Positions 7,366 through 17,595 of a stretch of 47,393 nucleotides of DNA are shown one piece after another; the first letter of the stretch is position 1, and every line of letters begins with the position of its first letter. The DNA lies in the NCBI GenBank assembly GCA_029945445.1, contig JAQSCO010000016.1, positions 1 to 47,393 on the forward strand. The letters are read 5' to 3'. A program made the position numbers and the translations under genes. A model generated the notes under the pieces. That model was not told the DNA's origin, searched no databases, and saw only the letters and a list, made by a program, of their open reading frames with translations. This DNA comes from Lacunisphaera sp. (GTDB lineage: Bacteria > Verrucomicrobiota > Verrucomicrobiia > Opitutales > Opitutaceae).

Positions 7366-9693
7366 TCACTTGGCCTTGAGCTCGCCGAACCGCCGTTTGT
7401 AGAGTCCGCTGTTTAATTCCTTCGCGGCCTTGACCATCTCGGGATACGGAATGTCGGTATTGCTCACAAACCCGATGTTATAGGCCTCGCCGTCGTGCGT
7501 CCGGCCCGTGAGCGGTGAATCCGTGTATTGAAACCAGTGTGCTCCGACAAAATACGGATTATCGGCCACCGCCTCGACATATTTCTTGAACATGCGGGCG
7601 CGGTCAGCCTGGTCCGCCGCATAGATCAATCCCGGATGAAACATCCCGGTGTCCGAAGTCGCTCCCATGTGGAATTCACCAATGATGCTGGGCATGTCCA
7701 CCTCCTTCAGGAAGGTCCAATCTGCCTCTCGGAAACCCTCCTTGTAATGGTTGTAGCTGACGACATCCGTATATTTCTTGGCCGCGGCCACCACCTCCGG
7801 ATTCATGCCCCAACCCGCCATGCGCACGCCCATATACAAATGATGCGGCAATACCTCGCGCAGCGCGTCCCGCACGACCCGGAAATACTCATTACAATAG
7901 GCCAGCAACATCGCGGAGAAATCGGCCCGCACGGCGTCGTTGCGGGCAGTCACCGTCACGCCCTTCGTCAGCGCTTCCCAGGATGGAAGCGAAGTTTCCC
8001 ACACCTTGTTTAACGCCTCAATCGTCCCATACTTTTGGTTAAGGATCCGCACGAACTCCGCCTTGGTCGGACTCTCGGCGGCACTCAGATTCAACGCGCT
8101 GATCACGATGACATATTGCGATTCAAACGACCCGGTCTTGCCCCAACTCTTTTCATTGTCCACAAACACTCCCACGCACCACGGGCTGTCTTGAACTTCA
8201 GCCGCGACGGCCTTCAGCGTCAATTTAGCGCGACGGACAAATTCTGGATCGAATGGGTCAGGCATCGGGGCCCATAAACCTGAAGACACCGTCTTGTAGT
8301 TGCCGATAATCCAGCCATTGGCAAAATAGGGAATCTTATCCAGGTGATAAAAGGAGGGATCGGCCCAGTTGCCCAGGCAGGTGAAGCCCCAGTCCAACAT
8401 ACGGTCGGCAGTTACGTCGCGCCATTTTGCGAGATAGGAACCGGGGCCGGTTCGACCATAGCGGCGTTCCAGGTTGGCCTCATAGAAGCTGAATGACTCG
8501 CCGTGCGCTACCGGACCCAGATGCACCGAGCGTTCATAGCTGTAATGCGCGGCCAATGGGTCATCGTAAGCGGGCAGCCAAGTAAACATCTTGTTCCGCA
8601 ACTCCGAAATAATGAAGCGTGTATTCCGCGCCTCGGCGCTGGTTTGAATGAAGCCCTTCGAGTCCTCCGGCGTGAGGTCTTCTGGATCAACGGCGCGCAC
8701 CGTCGGCTCATGAAAATCCACCCCGGTCATGGTCGGCGTGTTCGCCATGCGGACATTCGCGATGCCGTTGGCGAAATATAGATATCCGTCCGGATCGACC
8801 AGCGACCATTTACCCTGAACCTTTTCCGTGCGGAAATAACCGGTGGCTTTCAAGCGCGGGCCATTCTTCCACCCGCCCCACTTCGAGCGATCCGCCATCG
8901 GCTTGGACTTCGCCAGTTCGGCGAGCTCGGCTTCCGCCCTCGCTTTCAGTTCCGCCGCGGAGTGAACCTTGATGGGAAATTCGACTTTGGCATTCTGGCC
9001 GAATTCATCACAGATGCCCACGAGGAAGTTCGGATCGAATCCCGGATTGGGCACGACCCGGAAGTTTTCCAAGACCAACCGCTTGTCGTGCGCGATGACG
9101 TCAGTATGCAGGTTGATCGAGGCAATCTGCGCGGCATCCAACTGCTTCAAGTCACGTTTGCCGCCGACAAACTGGGTCTCGTGCGTTGGCCAGGCCGGCG
9201 GGTTGTTGGCCTGCCCGCTGTCGACCAATAGTTCCGGTCCTTTGATTACAAAAAAGCAGGTGCGCGGCCTGCCCCCGACCGGGATGGAGACCCGGCGCGT
9301 AGTGCTGGCCCCTGATTTGTCGCCGATAACGGCGATGAGATCCACCGAGTAGTCTCCCGTGTTGACGACATCGAACGCCAGGTGGCAGTCGCCCAGCGCG
9401 CTCCAATCCCAGGACTGCGGCGGTTTGATCGTGACCCCGGAATTACTGGCTTTGGCGTCGAAGCTGACTTCGAGCGCCCGCCCCCCCGGGCGCTGGGGGC
9501 TTGGGACTAGCGCCAGTTTCGCTTTGTTGGCTGTCACGCCAACCGGCAGCGCTTCGCCTTCCAACGTGATCACCGGTATACTCGACGAGGGAATCGTGGC
9601 GGCGGTCGCTGCCGCGATCAGGAGGTTGCCGCCAACTACGGCCAGCACCCTGGCAAGAAAGCGAATCCAGTAACGAATGATTTTGTATTTCAT
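7366..9693 (-). CDS. GH50 beta-agarase-like glycoside hydrolase, copy A
   Basis: About 775 residues, with an N-terminal signal peptide (MKYKIIRYW... cleaved around AATAA), an N-terminal carbohydrate-binding-like beta domain and a C-terminal TIM barrel. The acid/base is Glu514 in VDNEKSWG, the nucleophile Glu673 in IIGEFHMG, both placed as in characterised GH50 agarases. GH50 enzymes cut beta-1,4 linkages of agarose, often releasing neoagarobiose, the substrate of GH117. The ATG at 9693 is chosen since it begins the signal peptide; an upstream in-frame start at 9744 would add 17 residues and overlap the preceding gene. Fourteen bases follow the GH2 stop, so the genes are likely co-transcribed. 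Confidence 0.87.
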   Translation of the reverse strand: MKYKIIRYWIRFLARVLAVVGGNLLIAAATAATIPSSSIPVITLEGEALPVGVTANKAKLALVPSPQRPGGRALEVSFDAKASNSGVTIKPPQSWDWSALGDCHLAFDVVNTGDYSVDLIAVIGDKSGASTTRRVSIPVGGRPRTCFFVIKGPELLVDSGQANNPPAWPTHETQFVGGKRDLKQLDAAQIASINLHTDVIAHDKRLVLENFRVVPNPGFDPNFLVGICDEFGQNAKVEFPIKVHSAAELKARAEAELAELAKSKPMADRSKWGGWKNGPRLKATGYFRTEKVQGKWSLVDPDGYLYFANGIANVRMANTPTMTGVDFHEPTVRAVDPEDLTPEDSKGFIQTSAEARNTRFIISELRNKMFTWLPAYDDPLAAHYSYERSVHLGPVAHGESFSFYEANLERRYGRTGPGSYLAKWRDVTADRMLDWGFTCLGNWADPSFYHLDKIPYFANGWIIGNYKTVSSGLWAPMPDPFDPEFVRRAKLTLKAVAAEVQDSPWCVGVFVDNEKSWGKTGSFESQYVIVISALNLSAAESPTKAEFVRILNQKYGTIEALNKVWETSLPSWEALTKGVTVTARNDAVRADFSAMLLAYCNEYFRVVRDALREVLPHHLYMGVRMAGWGMNPEVVAAAKKYTDVVSYNHYKEGFREADWTFLKEVDMPSIIGEFHMGATSDTGMFHPGLIYAADQADRARMFKKYVEAVADNPYFVGAHWFQYTDSPLTGRTHDGEAYNIGFVSNTDIPYPEMVKAAKELNSGLYKRRFGELKAK

Positions 9694-9706
9694 GGAGGTA
9701 TGCGGC

Positions 9707-12277
9707 CTAGGAGTGGCGGGTCGCGCCGCCGGTGGTAAAGCCATCCGCCTTGTCCGGTGAGTCGCCGCCGGACTGAGCGCGCTGCGGTCCGCTCATTTTC
9801 GGGAAGAAGCGATAGTAGTCGGCGCAAGGGAACTTTGATTTGTGCGCCCGCAGCTCGGCGGAGAGGCTCTCACAGGCGAGCTTGGCCCGCGCCTGGTCAC
9901 CGCGCAGCACGATGTAATGGTTGGCCGAGAGTTCACGCCCACTGGTGTTGAGGAGTACAAACTCCACGCGGAACCCTTTGGCGGCACCCTTCGTCACCTT
10001 CCATTCGCAGTCCAGATGATGCTCGGAGGCGTTCGATTTCACGCTCTTGATCCGGTCGCTCTGCTCGTGCAGCACACGGCCGCTGTCCTCATCGCGGATC
10101 GTCGTCTTCAACACGCAGTTGGCGAAGGTCTCGTGCCGGTCGTTCACGACCCACACGCGTCCCGCGAAAGTCTCGCCCGGCAACCAGCGGCGTTTGCTGA
10201 ATTCTAGCGAAACAAGTACCGGTTGATAGGCGCGGCGCACGAAGTCGAACGACCGTTTCTTGTCCTGGAAGTAATCCACTATGCCCCACTTGAAGTCGGG
10301 GGCGAACGTGATGAAGTGGCAGATGGAGATGGCGCTGGTCTTCGGTTTGCGCCGGCGCACATGCTCGATGCCCCACTGGAAAATGGTGCCTTGGTTGATC
10401 TGCGAGGCCTCGACGAACCGCTCGAGCGAATCGGTGCATTGGTCCCCGAGGATCTGGAAGTTCAATGCGCGGAAAATATCAAGGTCCGCCCAGTGATGTC
10501 CCCAACTAGGGCCGGGCGGCCAGACTTCGTCGGCCGGGATGAATTTGTGGATGCTCTCGACGTTCGGGGCGGAGCTGACGGCGAACTCCGGAATGGCGGC
10601 GTAGTCCCACGTCGGCACTTCCTCCTCCAGCATCAGCGCTCCGATGGTATAAAACATTTTGTGCGTGTGGCCGCTGTCCTTCGGTTTGCCCACGCCCATT
10701 TCGTGCAGCAACGGCGGCCAGTTCAGCGGCGACGTCGGGATGTAAGGCAGGTTCGTGTAGGGCCGGATGGCATCTTCGAGTCCGACGATGAACTCGACGT
10801 TATACTCCAGCCCTTCGTTGCCGTAGAAACTTTCCTCGCCGCCTTCGAGCAGCACGAGGCACGGATGCCGGCGCAGCGTCTTGAGGCACGCGATCGCCTC
10901 GGCGTAGGTGGCGTCGCGGAATTTTTGGTCGCGCGGCAGATTGATCGAAGCGATCGGCAGCAAGTCCTGCCAAACGGTGATGCCCGCTTCGTCGCACAAG
11001 TCGTAGAACAAATCCACCTCGGTCGGATGCCAGCCGAAGATGCGGAGATTGTTCAGGTTCGATTCCTTCGCCAGCGCAACGAGCTTGCTGTATTTGTCCG
11101 CGCTGTTGCGTCCGTAGAAAATATCCGGCGGCCCGCCCCAGTTGCCGGAGCGGTAGAACGTGCGCTTGCCGTTGATGACGGGCGTCCAGGAATACATCAC
11201 CTCGTCCTCGGTGTAGCCAGGATTGCGCTCCATGCGAATCTCGCGGATGCCGAAGCGTGTGGTCTTCTCGTCCCATGCCGTGCCGTCTGGTCCGGACACG
11301 ACGACCTCGACGTGGTGCAGATTGGGCGTGCCCAAATCCCACGGCCACCAGAGCTTCGCGTCCGGAATTTTAAAGATAAGGGTGAGCGTATTGTCGGCCT
11401 TGAGCTTGGTGATCGATGCTTCCGCCGTATGCAGGCCCGTCTCGCAATTCGCCCCGCGAATGACCGCGAGTACTTTGGCTTTTTTGCCCAGCAGTTTCTT
11501 GCCGGCAGCAACCTGCACCTGCACTGAAACCGTGGCTGATCCATCATCGTTGATTTTCGATAACGGGTAAACATCAGCCAAGTATGCCGGACCGGTGGCG
11601 ACCAAGCGGATGGGTTTCCAAATACCCATCGGAGTCAGCGTGCGCCAATAATCACCATGCCAGCCAAACTTGCGCCCACAGACCTCGCGATAGGAACGTG
11701 GTGGTGGATCAAGTTTCACGACAACGCCGTTGTCTCCTTCGTCTCCGACGTAAAGGAGCGCACCGACTTCAAATTCGAAGGGCGAAAACATTCCCTCGTG
11801 ACGTCCGAGAAATTTGCCGTTAAGCCAGACTTCACAGGCGTAGTCGACACCGTCGAACACGAGACGAAATGAACGGCCGCGCTGCGATTCGGGCACCTTG
11901 AATTTACAGCGATACCACCACTCGCGCTCCATCGCCCACTTTGCCTTCATGCCGTTGCGACCAAAGTGCGGGTCGTCGATCTCCCCTGCCCTCCAGAGGT
12001 CGGTATATACATCGCCCGGCACTTCCGCGCCGTTCCAGTTGAACGTGCTGCTGCAATGTTCGCCGAGATGCAGGTGAAACCCTTCCTTCACGCCCTGACC
12101 CGGCCGAATACCCTCCATCTGCCACAGATTTGAACTCAAATCAAGCGTCCAGCGCCCATCAGTCCCGGTGGGCGCAGTACCACACACGGAACTGGACGGC
12201 GTCATGAAGCCGGGCGCTTCGCGTTCGGTGATCGATTCGGACGGCTTACTGCGACGTGGTCGTTTGATTTTCGACAT
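9707..12277 (-). CDS. GH2 glycoside hydrolase, beta-mannosidase-like architecture
   Basis: 856 residues with jelly-roll, Ig-like and TIM-barrel domains of GH2, in the beta-mannosidase-like subgroup. The likely acid/base is Glu481 (LLEGGEES), the likely nucleophile Glu564 (AIPEFAVSS). No signal peptide is apparent (MSKIKRPRRS), suggesting a cytoplasmic enzyme unless the start is wrong. In a galactan locus it more likely removes galactose than mannose, but the sequence alone does not settle that. Its first 90 residues are strongly related, without a gap, to the N-terminus of the upstream GH50 copy B (37 of 50 identical over 41-90), which marks a partial gene duplication. Lies 37 bases after copy B. 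Confidence 0.85.
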   Translation of the reverse strand: MSKIKRPRRSKPSESITEREAPGFMTPSSSVCGTAPTGTDGRWTLDLSSNLWQMEGIRPGQGVKEGFHLHLGEHCSSTFNWNGAEVPGDVYTDLWRAGEIDDPHFGRNGMKAKWAMEREWWYRCKFKVPESQRGRSFRLVFDGVDYACEVWLNGKFLGRHEGMFSPFEFEVGALLYVGDEGDNGVVVKLDPPPRSYREVCGRKFGWHGDYWRTLTPMGIWKPIRLVATGPAYLADVYPLSKINDDGSATVSVQVQVAAGKKLLGKKAKVLAVIRGANCETGLHTAEASITKLKADNTLTLIFKIPDAKLWWPWDLGTPNLHHVEVVVSGPDGTAWDEKTTRFGIREIRMERNPGYTEDEVMYSWTPVINGKRTFYRSGNWGGPPDIFYGRNSADKYSKLVALAKESNLNNLRIFGWHPTEVDLFYDLCDEAGITVWQDLLPIASINLPRDQKFRDATYAEAIACLKTLRRHPCLVLLEGGEESFYGNEGLEYNVEFIVGLEDAIRPYTNLPYIPTSPLNWPPLLHEMGVGKPKDSGHTHKMFYTIGALMLEEEVPTWDYAAIPEFAVSSAPNVESIHKFIPADEVWPPGPSWGHHWADLDIFRALNFQILGDQCTDSLERFVEASQINQGTIFQWGIEHVRRRKPKTSAISICHFITFAPDFKWGIVDYFQDKKRSFDFVRRAYQPVLVSLEFSKRRWLPGETFAGRVWVVNDRHETFANCVLKTTIRDEDSGRVLHEQSDRIKSVKSNASEHHLDCEWKVTKGAAKGFRVEFVLLNTSGRELSANHYIVLRGDQARAKLACESLSAELRAHKSKFPCADYYRFFPKMSGPQRAQSGGDSPDKADGFTTGGATRHS

Positions 12278-12314
12278 AATAGCTTAGGTTTGGAAATGAA
12301 ACGAGGGGAGAGGA

Positions 12315-14846
12315 TTAGTTGGAGCGCTTATGCATGTCCTTGTCCTCCTGCATCGCGTTTGCGCGAGCCGACTTCCTCGGCTGAATAATGGCACCTTTGA
12401 CGGCGGCGTCATAGCGAAACTGATACATGCGTTGGCCAAGCTCCGCGACGCGCTCGGTCAATTCAAAGAAGGGCCGGTCACAAATGTCCACCAGGCCGAC
12501 ATTGTAGTTTTCTCCGTCCCCGCGTCCGGTGGGCGGCTGGTCGCCATACTGGAACCAGTGGGTGCCAACGATGTAGGGGTTGAGCAATGCGCTCTCCACG
12601 TAGCGCGTGTAGAGCTCGCCGCGTTGCGATTGGTCGAAGGCTTCGCGAATACCCACATGAAGCGAGCCCCGGTCAAGCGCGCCAAAGTGAAATTCGCCAA
12701 TGACGATCGGTTTGTCCAAGCCCTCAGGCAGGCCGACATCCCGCACGTCGTAATCGTATTTATTCATGCTCATCACATCCGCATACTTGGCGGCTGTGCG
12801 CAGAACGATGTCGCTGTTGGCCCATGCTAGGCGGCAACCAAGATACATGACACGAGGTGCGATCGACCGCATCTCCTCGTGGACCGTGGAAAAATAAATT
12901 TCGGCAATCTTCGCGTAGAAGGCCTGCAAGTCTTCCCAGGCCCTGGCCTTGTCGGGCGTTGCGGTGGTTTCGAGCAGAGCCTGCCAAGAGGCGTGTGTCG
13001 TGCCCCACACGGCGTTGAGTGCACTGATCGTTCCATACTTGGCCTTGAGATCCTCAATGAAAACCTGCTTGGCGGCCTGATCTGCCGGACTGGCCAAGGT
13101 GGCGATGGCCAGCGAACCTTCCGCGCCCCATGAGAGTTCATTCTCGATGAAGAAGCCGATGCACCAAGGGTCGCTGCCCGGACGACGGCGGTCCGCCAAA
13201 GCCAACTTCACCTGACGGCGGAAACTAGGATCGAATACATCGTGAAATTTGCCCCAATACCCCTGTGAAGCCTCGATCTTCTTCGTGTCTTGAACCCAAA
13301 CCGTCTCGGTATAAGGCGTCATGTCCGACTCGCAAAGCGCCTTGTCCGAAGCCACACCCAAGGTGTTCAGGCCCCAGCTTCGGAGCCGGGCATGGGTCAC
13401 CCGAGCGTCACGCTCACGCCAGTTCTCGCCATACTTCTTGTAGAGATTGGACGCAGTGAAATTATAGGTATCGCGCTCACCGTAGCCCTTGTAGAACCCG
13501 TGGGACGCGCCGTAGGCCTTGCCATAAAAACTGCCGTAGGGCACGGCATCCTTGGGCGGCAGCCATTCGAAGTAGGATTCCCGGTCGGTGGTGCCGGTGA
13601 TCGCTGCGTCTGGCCCAACACAGCCAACCCCGTGCGACCAAAACAAGCAGCCTTCCGGATCAACGAGCCACCAGACGCCCTCGTGCTTCTGCGCGCGGAA
13701 GAAACCGGTCGCCTCAAAACGTGGACCATCCTTCCACCCGCCGAACTTGTTGAAATAGGTTGGACCGGGGTGCGCGGCCAGTTGACGTTCCTCCTCGGTG
13801 GCCTGCTGGCGCATGTCGTCCACCGAAAGTGTTTTGCCCGGCCAGTCCGCGTGCTTGTATTGGCCGAAGCGATCAACGAAAGGCAGGTAGCCCTCCGTGC
13901 CCACAGAGCGCACGGGATTGGTGGCGCGGATGTTATCAATCACCAGTTTGTGTTTGTTGTCCGGGTACGAGATCGTGATTTTGACCTGATCAATAGCGCT
14001 CAGATCGGTCTTGGCCTGTCCGGGAGCAGCCCGCATGCCCATCAACGGGAAGGACTCGGCGAAACGCCATGGCGTGGTCGCAATGTCGTCAGCCACCGTC
14101 TTGGTTTCACCCGGTTCAAGATCAAAGCGGATTTCCATCTGCCAAGCCTCCATGCCGTCTGCCGGATCACCGACCTTAAAGATAATTGCCGCCGGATGCT
14201 CGCCCTGGTTGGTAATGTCCATTTTCACATGGTAGTAGGGGTTCAGGTCCCAGCTGCCCTTGGGTCGTTTAATCGTCACGCCTGGTCCGCCCGCCTGGTA
14301 ACCGGTTTCGACCAGCAACTGCTTGTTGCCGTTTCCGATCAAGCTCACGTGCGCGTCTGTAGTTTGGACGGTGCTCAAATCGAAGCCGTTATCAAAATCG
14401 AACATGACCAGACTATCGGGTACGGGCTGGGATGAGGCAGGCGTCTGCGCGAGACCTGATTTAGATGATACTGCCAGCATCACTAGGGCAGCTGCGGCGG
14501 AGTTAAAAAAGTTTTTCAGATTTCGGGACGGGGAATTGGACTGGAGCCGCTTTACAACTGAAGCGACGGGATCAATGACATCTCGCGTAACTCCAGCGCT
14601 GTTCCAGTTGGATACGCTGCAGCATGCCTCGCCGCGGTGCAGTTGAAAGCCTTCTTTCCCACCTTGGCCCGGTCGAATGCCCTCCATCTGCCAAAGCGTG
14701 GAACTCAAATCGAGTATCCAGCGCCCGTCAGCTGGCGCAGGTGCATTTCCTCCGATGGAAATAGATGGCGTCGCGACGCGCGGGGCTTCAAACGCTTCGA
14801 TCAACTCGGAAAGTTTGATGAACGCAGTTCGCCTCAGGAATTTCAT
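12315..14846 (-). CDS. GH50 beta-agarase-like hydrolase, copy B, with GH2-derived N-terminus
   Basis: 843 residues. Residues about 140-830 are a full GH50 enzyme: acid/base Glu570 in FIENELSWG, nucleophile Glu718 in VIGEFHFGA. Residues 1-92 are not GH50: they align without gaps to the start of the neighbouring GH2 protein (GRW-LDLSS-LWQMEGIRPGQ shared) and stop abruptly at about DV90. Next comes a signal-peptide-like stretch, KNFFNSAAAALVMLAV ending SGLAQ (about 108-134), now internal. No ATG lies just before that stretch, so its native start seems lost. Either the fusion is translated as a whole, which would hamper secretion, or an alternative start is used. Copies A and B are diverged, not a recent duplication. 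Confidence 0.85.
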   Translation of the reverse strand: MKFLRRTAFIKLSELIEAFEAPRVATPSISIGGNAPAPADGRWILDLSSTLWQMEGIRPGQGGKEGFQLHRGEACCSVSNWNSAGVTRDVIDPVASVVKRLQSNSPSRNLKNFFNSAAAALVMLAVSSKSGLAQTPASSQPVPDSLVMFDFDNGFDLSTVQTTDAHVSLIGNGNKQLLVETGYQAGGPGVTIKRPKGSWDLNPYYHVKMDITNQGEHPAAIIFKVGDPADGMEAWQMEIRFDLEPGETKTVADDIATTPWRFAESFPLMGMRAAPGQAKTDLSAIDQVKITISYPDNKHKLVIDNIRATNPVRSVGTEGYLPFVDRFGQYKHADWPGKTLSVDDMRQQATEEERQLAAHPGPTYFNKFGGWKDGPRFEATGFFRAQKHEGVWWLVDPEGCLFWSHGVGCVGPDAAITGTTDRESYFEWLPPKDAVPYGSFYGKAYGASHGFYKGYGERDTYNFTASNLYKKYGENWRERDARVTHARLRSWGLNTLGVASDKALCESDMTPYTETVWVQDTKKIEASQGYWGKFHDVFDPSFRRQVKLALADRRRPGSDPWCIGFFIENELSWGAEGSLAIATLASPADQAAKQVFIEDLKAKYGTISALNAVWGTTHASWQALLETTATPDKARAWEDLQAFYAKIAEIYFSTVHEEMRSIAPRVMYLGCRLAWANSDIVLRTAAKYADVMSMNKYDYDVRDVGLPEGLDKPIVIGEFHFGALDRGSLHVGIREAFDQSQRGELYTRYVESALLNPYIVGTHWFQYGDQPPTGRGDGENYNVGLVDICDRPFFELTERVAELGQRMYQFRYDAAVKGAIIQPRKSARANAMQEDKDMHKRSN

Positions 14847-15093
14847 TAGTTACAAAGCAAGCGGTGCGCACAATCGCTCCCGGTCAAAAGCCGTCCAATG
14901 AGTTGCTGGTTAGCCGCTGGCTCGCATGGCTTGTGGAACAAATCATACCAGACATAAAGTGAAGGGGCAGGCCGCATACGCATTGCATACAATATACAGG
15001 TTGCGCGTCAAGCTCGCGGTTTCACTCCTGCAGTTGCAAATAGAGGCCGATCCTCGAATCCGATTACCCAACGATCCCCAGACTGAGCAAGGC
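14847..15093. other. intergenic spacer between GH2 and GH50 copy B
   Basis: About 247 bases with no coding frame, the longest gap inside the minus-strand galactan series. It could contain a secondary promoter for the downstream genes. The octamer TACAATAT at 14988-14995 recurs (inverted) at 21044-21051 in the AraC/aldo-keto reductase promoter. No terminator hairpin was recognised. Confidence 0.35.
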
Positions 15094-17583
15094 CTATGGT
15101 ATGGCCACAAGGGTGAGCTTGGCGACGCTCAGGCCATCGGATTCAGCTTGCATGAGAATTTTACCCGACTCCCCGGGGCGACTGCGAATAATCGCCAGCG
15201 CCAGCCCATTGAATGCGCGGCGCCAGTTCGCTTGAAAGGGATCGATAGTGGCGGCATTGCCGTTGTCCACCCCGGCGATCTCTCCCGGCCCTTTGAGGGT
15301 AAAAGTCACTTTGTTGTCGGCGAGCGGACACAGATTGCCGTCCTTATCCTCGATACGAACGGTCACGAACGACAGGTCATAGCCATCCGCAGCGATGGTC
15401 TTGCGATCAGGAACAAGCGCTATGCGCGCCGGCAAACCCGCCGTTCGGACAATCTTGCGGGCGGCCTCCCGGCCATCTTTGTAGCCGATCACCTCAAGAG
15501 AACCCGGCGCGTAGGGCACATCCCAGCGCAAGCGATATTTCGATTCAAAGGTCGGCCCGGGATAGTTATTGAACGTCACGAGCACCGGAGTGGTATCAAT
15601 TCCGGGCTTTTTGCGCCCGAGCGATTTGCCGTTCACGCGGAGCTCCACCTCATCGCAGTTGGAATAGGCGTAGACCGGAATCGCCTCATCCTCGTGGCCA
15701 GTCCAGTTCCAGTGCGGCAGCACATGCACCATCGGCTTTTTCGTCCAGCGGCTTTGATAAAGATAGAACCGGTCTTTAGGGAACCCCGCCAGATCCACGG
15801 CGCCGAAATACGAGCTTCGCGATGGCCAGTCATCGTTCCAGTAGCCGTTGGTGCTGTTGTCCCGGCCACCGTAGGGCGTAGGTTCCCCTAGGTAATCGAA
15901 GCCAGTCCAGATAAACTCCCCGAGAACCGTCGGATTCTTCTCCTGCGCGGCAAATTCAACGTCGGGCGGATAGGCCCAAGGGGGGCCGATCAGATCGTAA
16001 CTGCTGACCTGCTTGTCGGGGGAGGTCATGTATTTCTGAAGTGGCAGGTGGTAGACACCGCGACTGCTCGTGCAGGAGGAAGTCTCTGAACCGTAGATGA
16101 TCCAGTCGGGATGCTTGCCCTTCTCAACTTCGTAGAACAAAGGCTTGTAGTTCATGCCGACGAGGTCGACCGCGGCGGCCATCCCGTTCTGGTAAGGCTT
16201 GGGATAGTTGTTGAACCCGATCGTCACGGGCCGGGTCGCATCCTCCGAGTGCGCGATGCCGACCAAATCCCGCGCAAGCACAGCGCCATTGTCCTCGCGC
16301 TGCTCAATGATTTCGTTGCCCACACTCCACATGACGACCGAAGGGCTGTTGCGATCGCGCCGGATCATCTCGCGCAGGTCGCGCTCATGCCACTCCTTGA
16401 AGAATTTATTGTAGCCGTTTGCCACCTTGGGGATTTCCCAGACATCAAACGCCTCGACCATCAGGAGAATGCCCATGCGGTCGCAAAGCTCCACCAACTC
16501 GGGCGACGGAGGGTTGTGGCTGGTGCGCACAGCGTTCACGCCCATCGACTGCATGATCTGCAGCTGCCGTTCCGTGGCGCGAGTGTTCACGGCCGCACCG
16601 AGCGCACCGAGATCATGATGCAGACACACGCCGTTGAAGCGGACGGGGCGGTCGTTCAGGAAAAATCCCTCAGCCGCCGTGTAGCGGATCGTGCGGATGC
16701 CGAAGCGGGTTCGGTATGAGTCGATGACCTTGCCACCGCTGCTCAGGGTGGTGACTGCGGTATACAGCACGGGATGGTCGAGATCCCAACGCTGCGGGTG
16801 CATGACGCCGAGTTCCTGCGGCAATGAACTGCTGGCGCCGGCCGGCACCCTGAGTTCAGCCGTTGTGCTCGCCTTGGTCCGGCCAGCGGGATCAAGCACC
16901 GCGGTCGTCACACTGACGACGGCATCGGTCGCGCCGGAATTCTCAACCGTCGTGACCATGCTGACGTCTGCCTTCGCGCCGGACACGACCGGCGTGGTCA
17001 CCTGCGTGGCCCAGCGGGCGACATGTACCGGATCCTTCGTCTGCAGCCAGACATTGCGATAAAGGCCCGCGCCCGGATACCACCGGGAAGAGAGGTCCTC
17101 GGGCGATAGCTTCACCGCGATCACGTTGCCTCGGCCGTAATTGAGATGGGCGCTCAGGTCGTATTGGAACCCGGTGTAACCGTATGGATGAAACCCGAGC
17201 AAGTGCCCGTTGATCCAGACCTCGGCGTTGTTCATAGCGCCTTCGAATTCGATGGTCACTACCCTGCCCCGCGCGGCCGCCGGCACGTTAAAAGTTTTAC
17301 GATACCAGCCGATCCCGTGAAAAGGCAGGCCGCCGGCGCGAGCATTATATTTGATGTCGAAAGGCCCTTCGATCGCCCAGTCGTGAGGCAAGCGCACGGT
17401 GCGCCAAGCGTCGTCGGCGAACGTGGGAGCCTCGGCGCCAGGCGCATCGCCCTTGTGAAATCTCCAGCTGTCGTTGAATTTATCCCGCTGCCGGCCGGCA
17501 CTTTCCGCCCGCGCCCAAACTTGGCACGAAGAGAACAAACTCAAGGTGAAAAGGAGCCCGGAGAAAGTTCGGATAATATTCAC
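15094..17583 (-). CDS. GH2 beta-galactosidase, exported
   Basis: 829 residues in the LacZ-like branch of GH2. The N-terminus (MNIIRTFSGLLFTLSLFSSC) is a signal peptide, possibly a lipoprotein signal, so it should be periplasmic or surface-bound. The sugar-binding jelly roll (about 30-200) is followed by an Ig-like domain, the TIM barrel with acid/base Glu424 in WSVGNEI and nucleophile Glu500 in YGSETSS, then C-terminal Ig-like domains of the DUF4982/invasin type. The start codon is GTG at 17583; no better ATG is in frame. It should trim terminal beta-galactose from galactan oligosaccharides. Placed 12 bases after the lactonase gene. Confidence 0.88.
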   Translation of the reverse strand: MNIIRTFSGLLFTLSLFSSCQVWARAESAGRQRDKFNDSWRFHKGDAPGAEAPTFADDAWRTVRLPHDWAIEGPFDIKYNARAGGLPFHGIGWYRKTFNVPAAARGRVVTIEFEGAMNNAEVWINGHLLGFHPYGYTGFQYDLSAHLNYGRGNVIAVKLSPEDLSSRWYPGAGLYRNVWLQTKDPVHVARWATQVTTPVVSGAKADVSMVTTVENSGATDAVVSVTTAVLDPAGRTKASTTAELRVPAGASSSLPQELGVMHPQRWDLDHPVLYTAVTTLSSGGKVIDSYRTRFGIRTIRYTAAEGFFLNDRPVRFNGVCLHHDLGALGAAVNTRATERQLQIMQSMGVNAVRTSHNPPSPELVELCDRMGILLMVEAFDVWEIPKVANGYNKFFKEWHERDLREMIRRDRNSPSVVMWSVGNEIIEQREDNGAVLARDLVGIAHSEDATRPVTIGFNNYPKPYQNGMAAAVDLVGMNYKPLFYEVEKGKHPDWIIYGSETSSCTSSRGVYHLPLQKYMTSPDKQVSSYDLIGPPWAYPPDVEFAAQEKNPTVLGEFIWTGFDYLGEPTPYGGRDNSTNGYWNDDWPSRSSYFGAVDLAGFPKDRFYLYQSRWTKKPMVHVLPHWNWTGHEDEAIPVYAYSNCDEVELRVNGKSLGRKKPGIDTTPVLVTFNNYPGPTFESKYRLRWDVPYAPGSLEVIGYKDGREAARKIVRTAGLPARIALVPDRKTIAADGYDLSFVTVRIEDKDGNLCPLADNKVTFTLKGPGEIAGVDNGNAATIDPFQANWRRAFNGLALAIIRSRPGESGKILMQAESDGLSVAKLTLVAIP

Positions 17584-17595
17584 GGACTAAGTCGA

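Noticed and set aside
7313..7369. GTG start at 7369 for the sugar porter
   Set aside because: It would overlap the GH50 stop and add a 19-residue polar tail before the first span; the ATG at 7312 fits the family better, though the GTG cannot be excluded.
10223..11527. 434-codon plus-strand open frame opposite the GH2 gene
   Set aside because: A shadow of the conserved GH2 enzyme on the other strand; its own sequence is Arg/Val/Gly-rich with no recognisable family.
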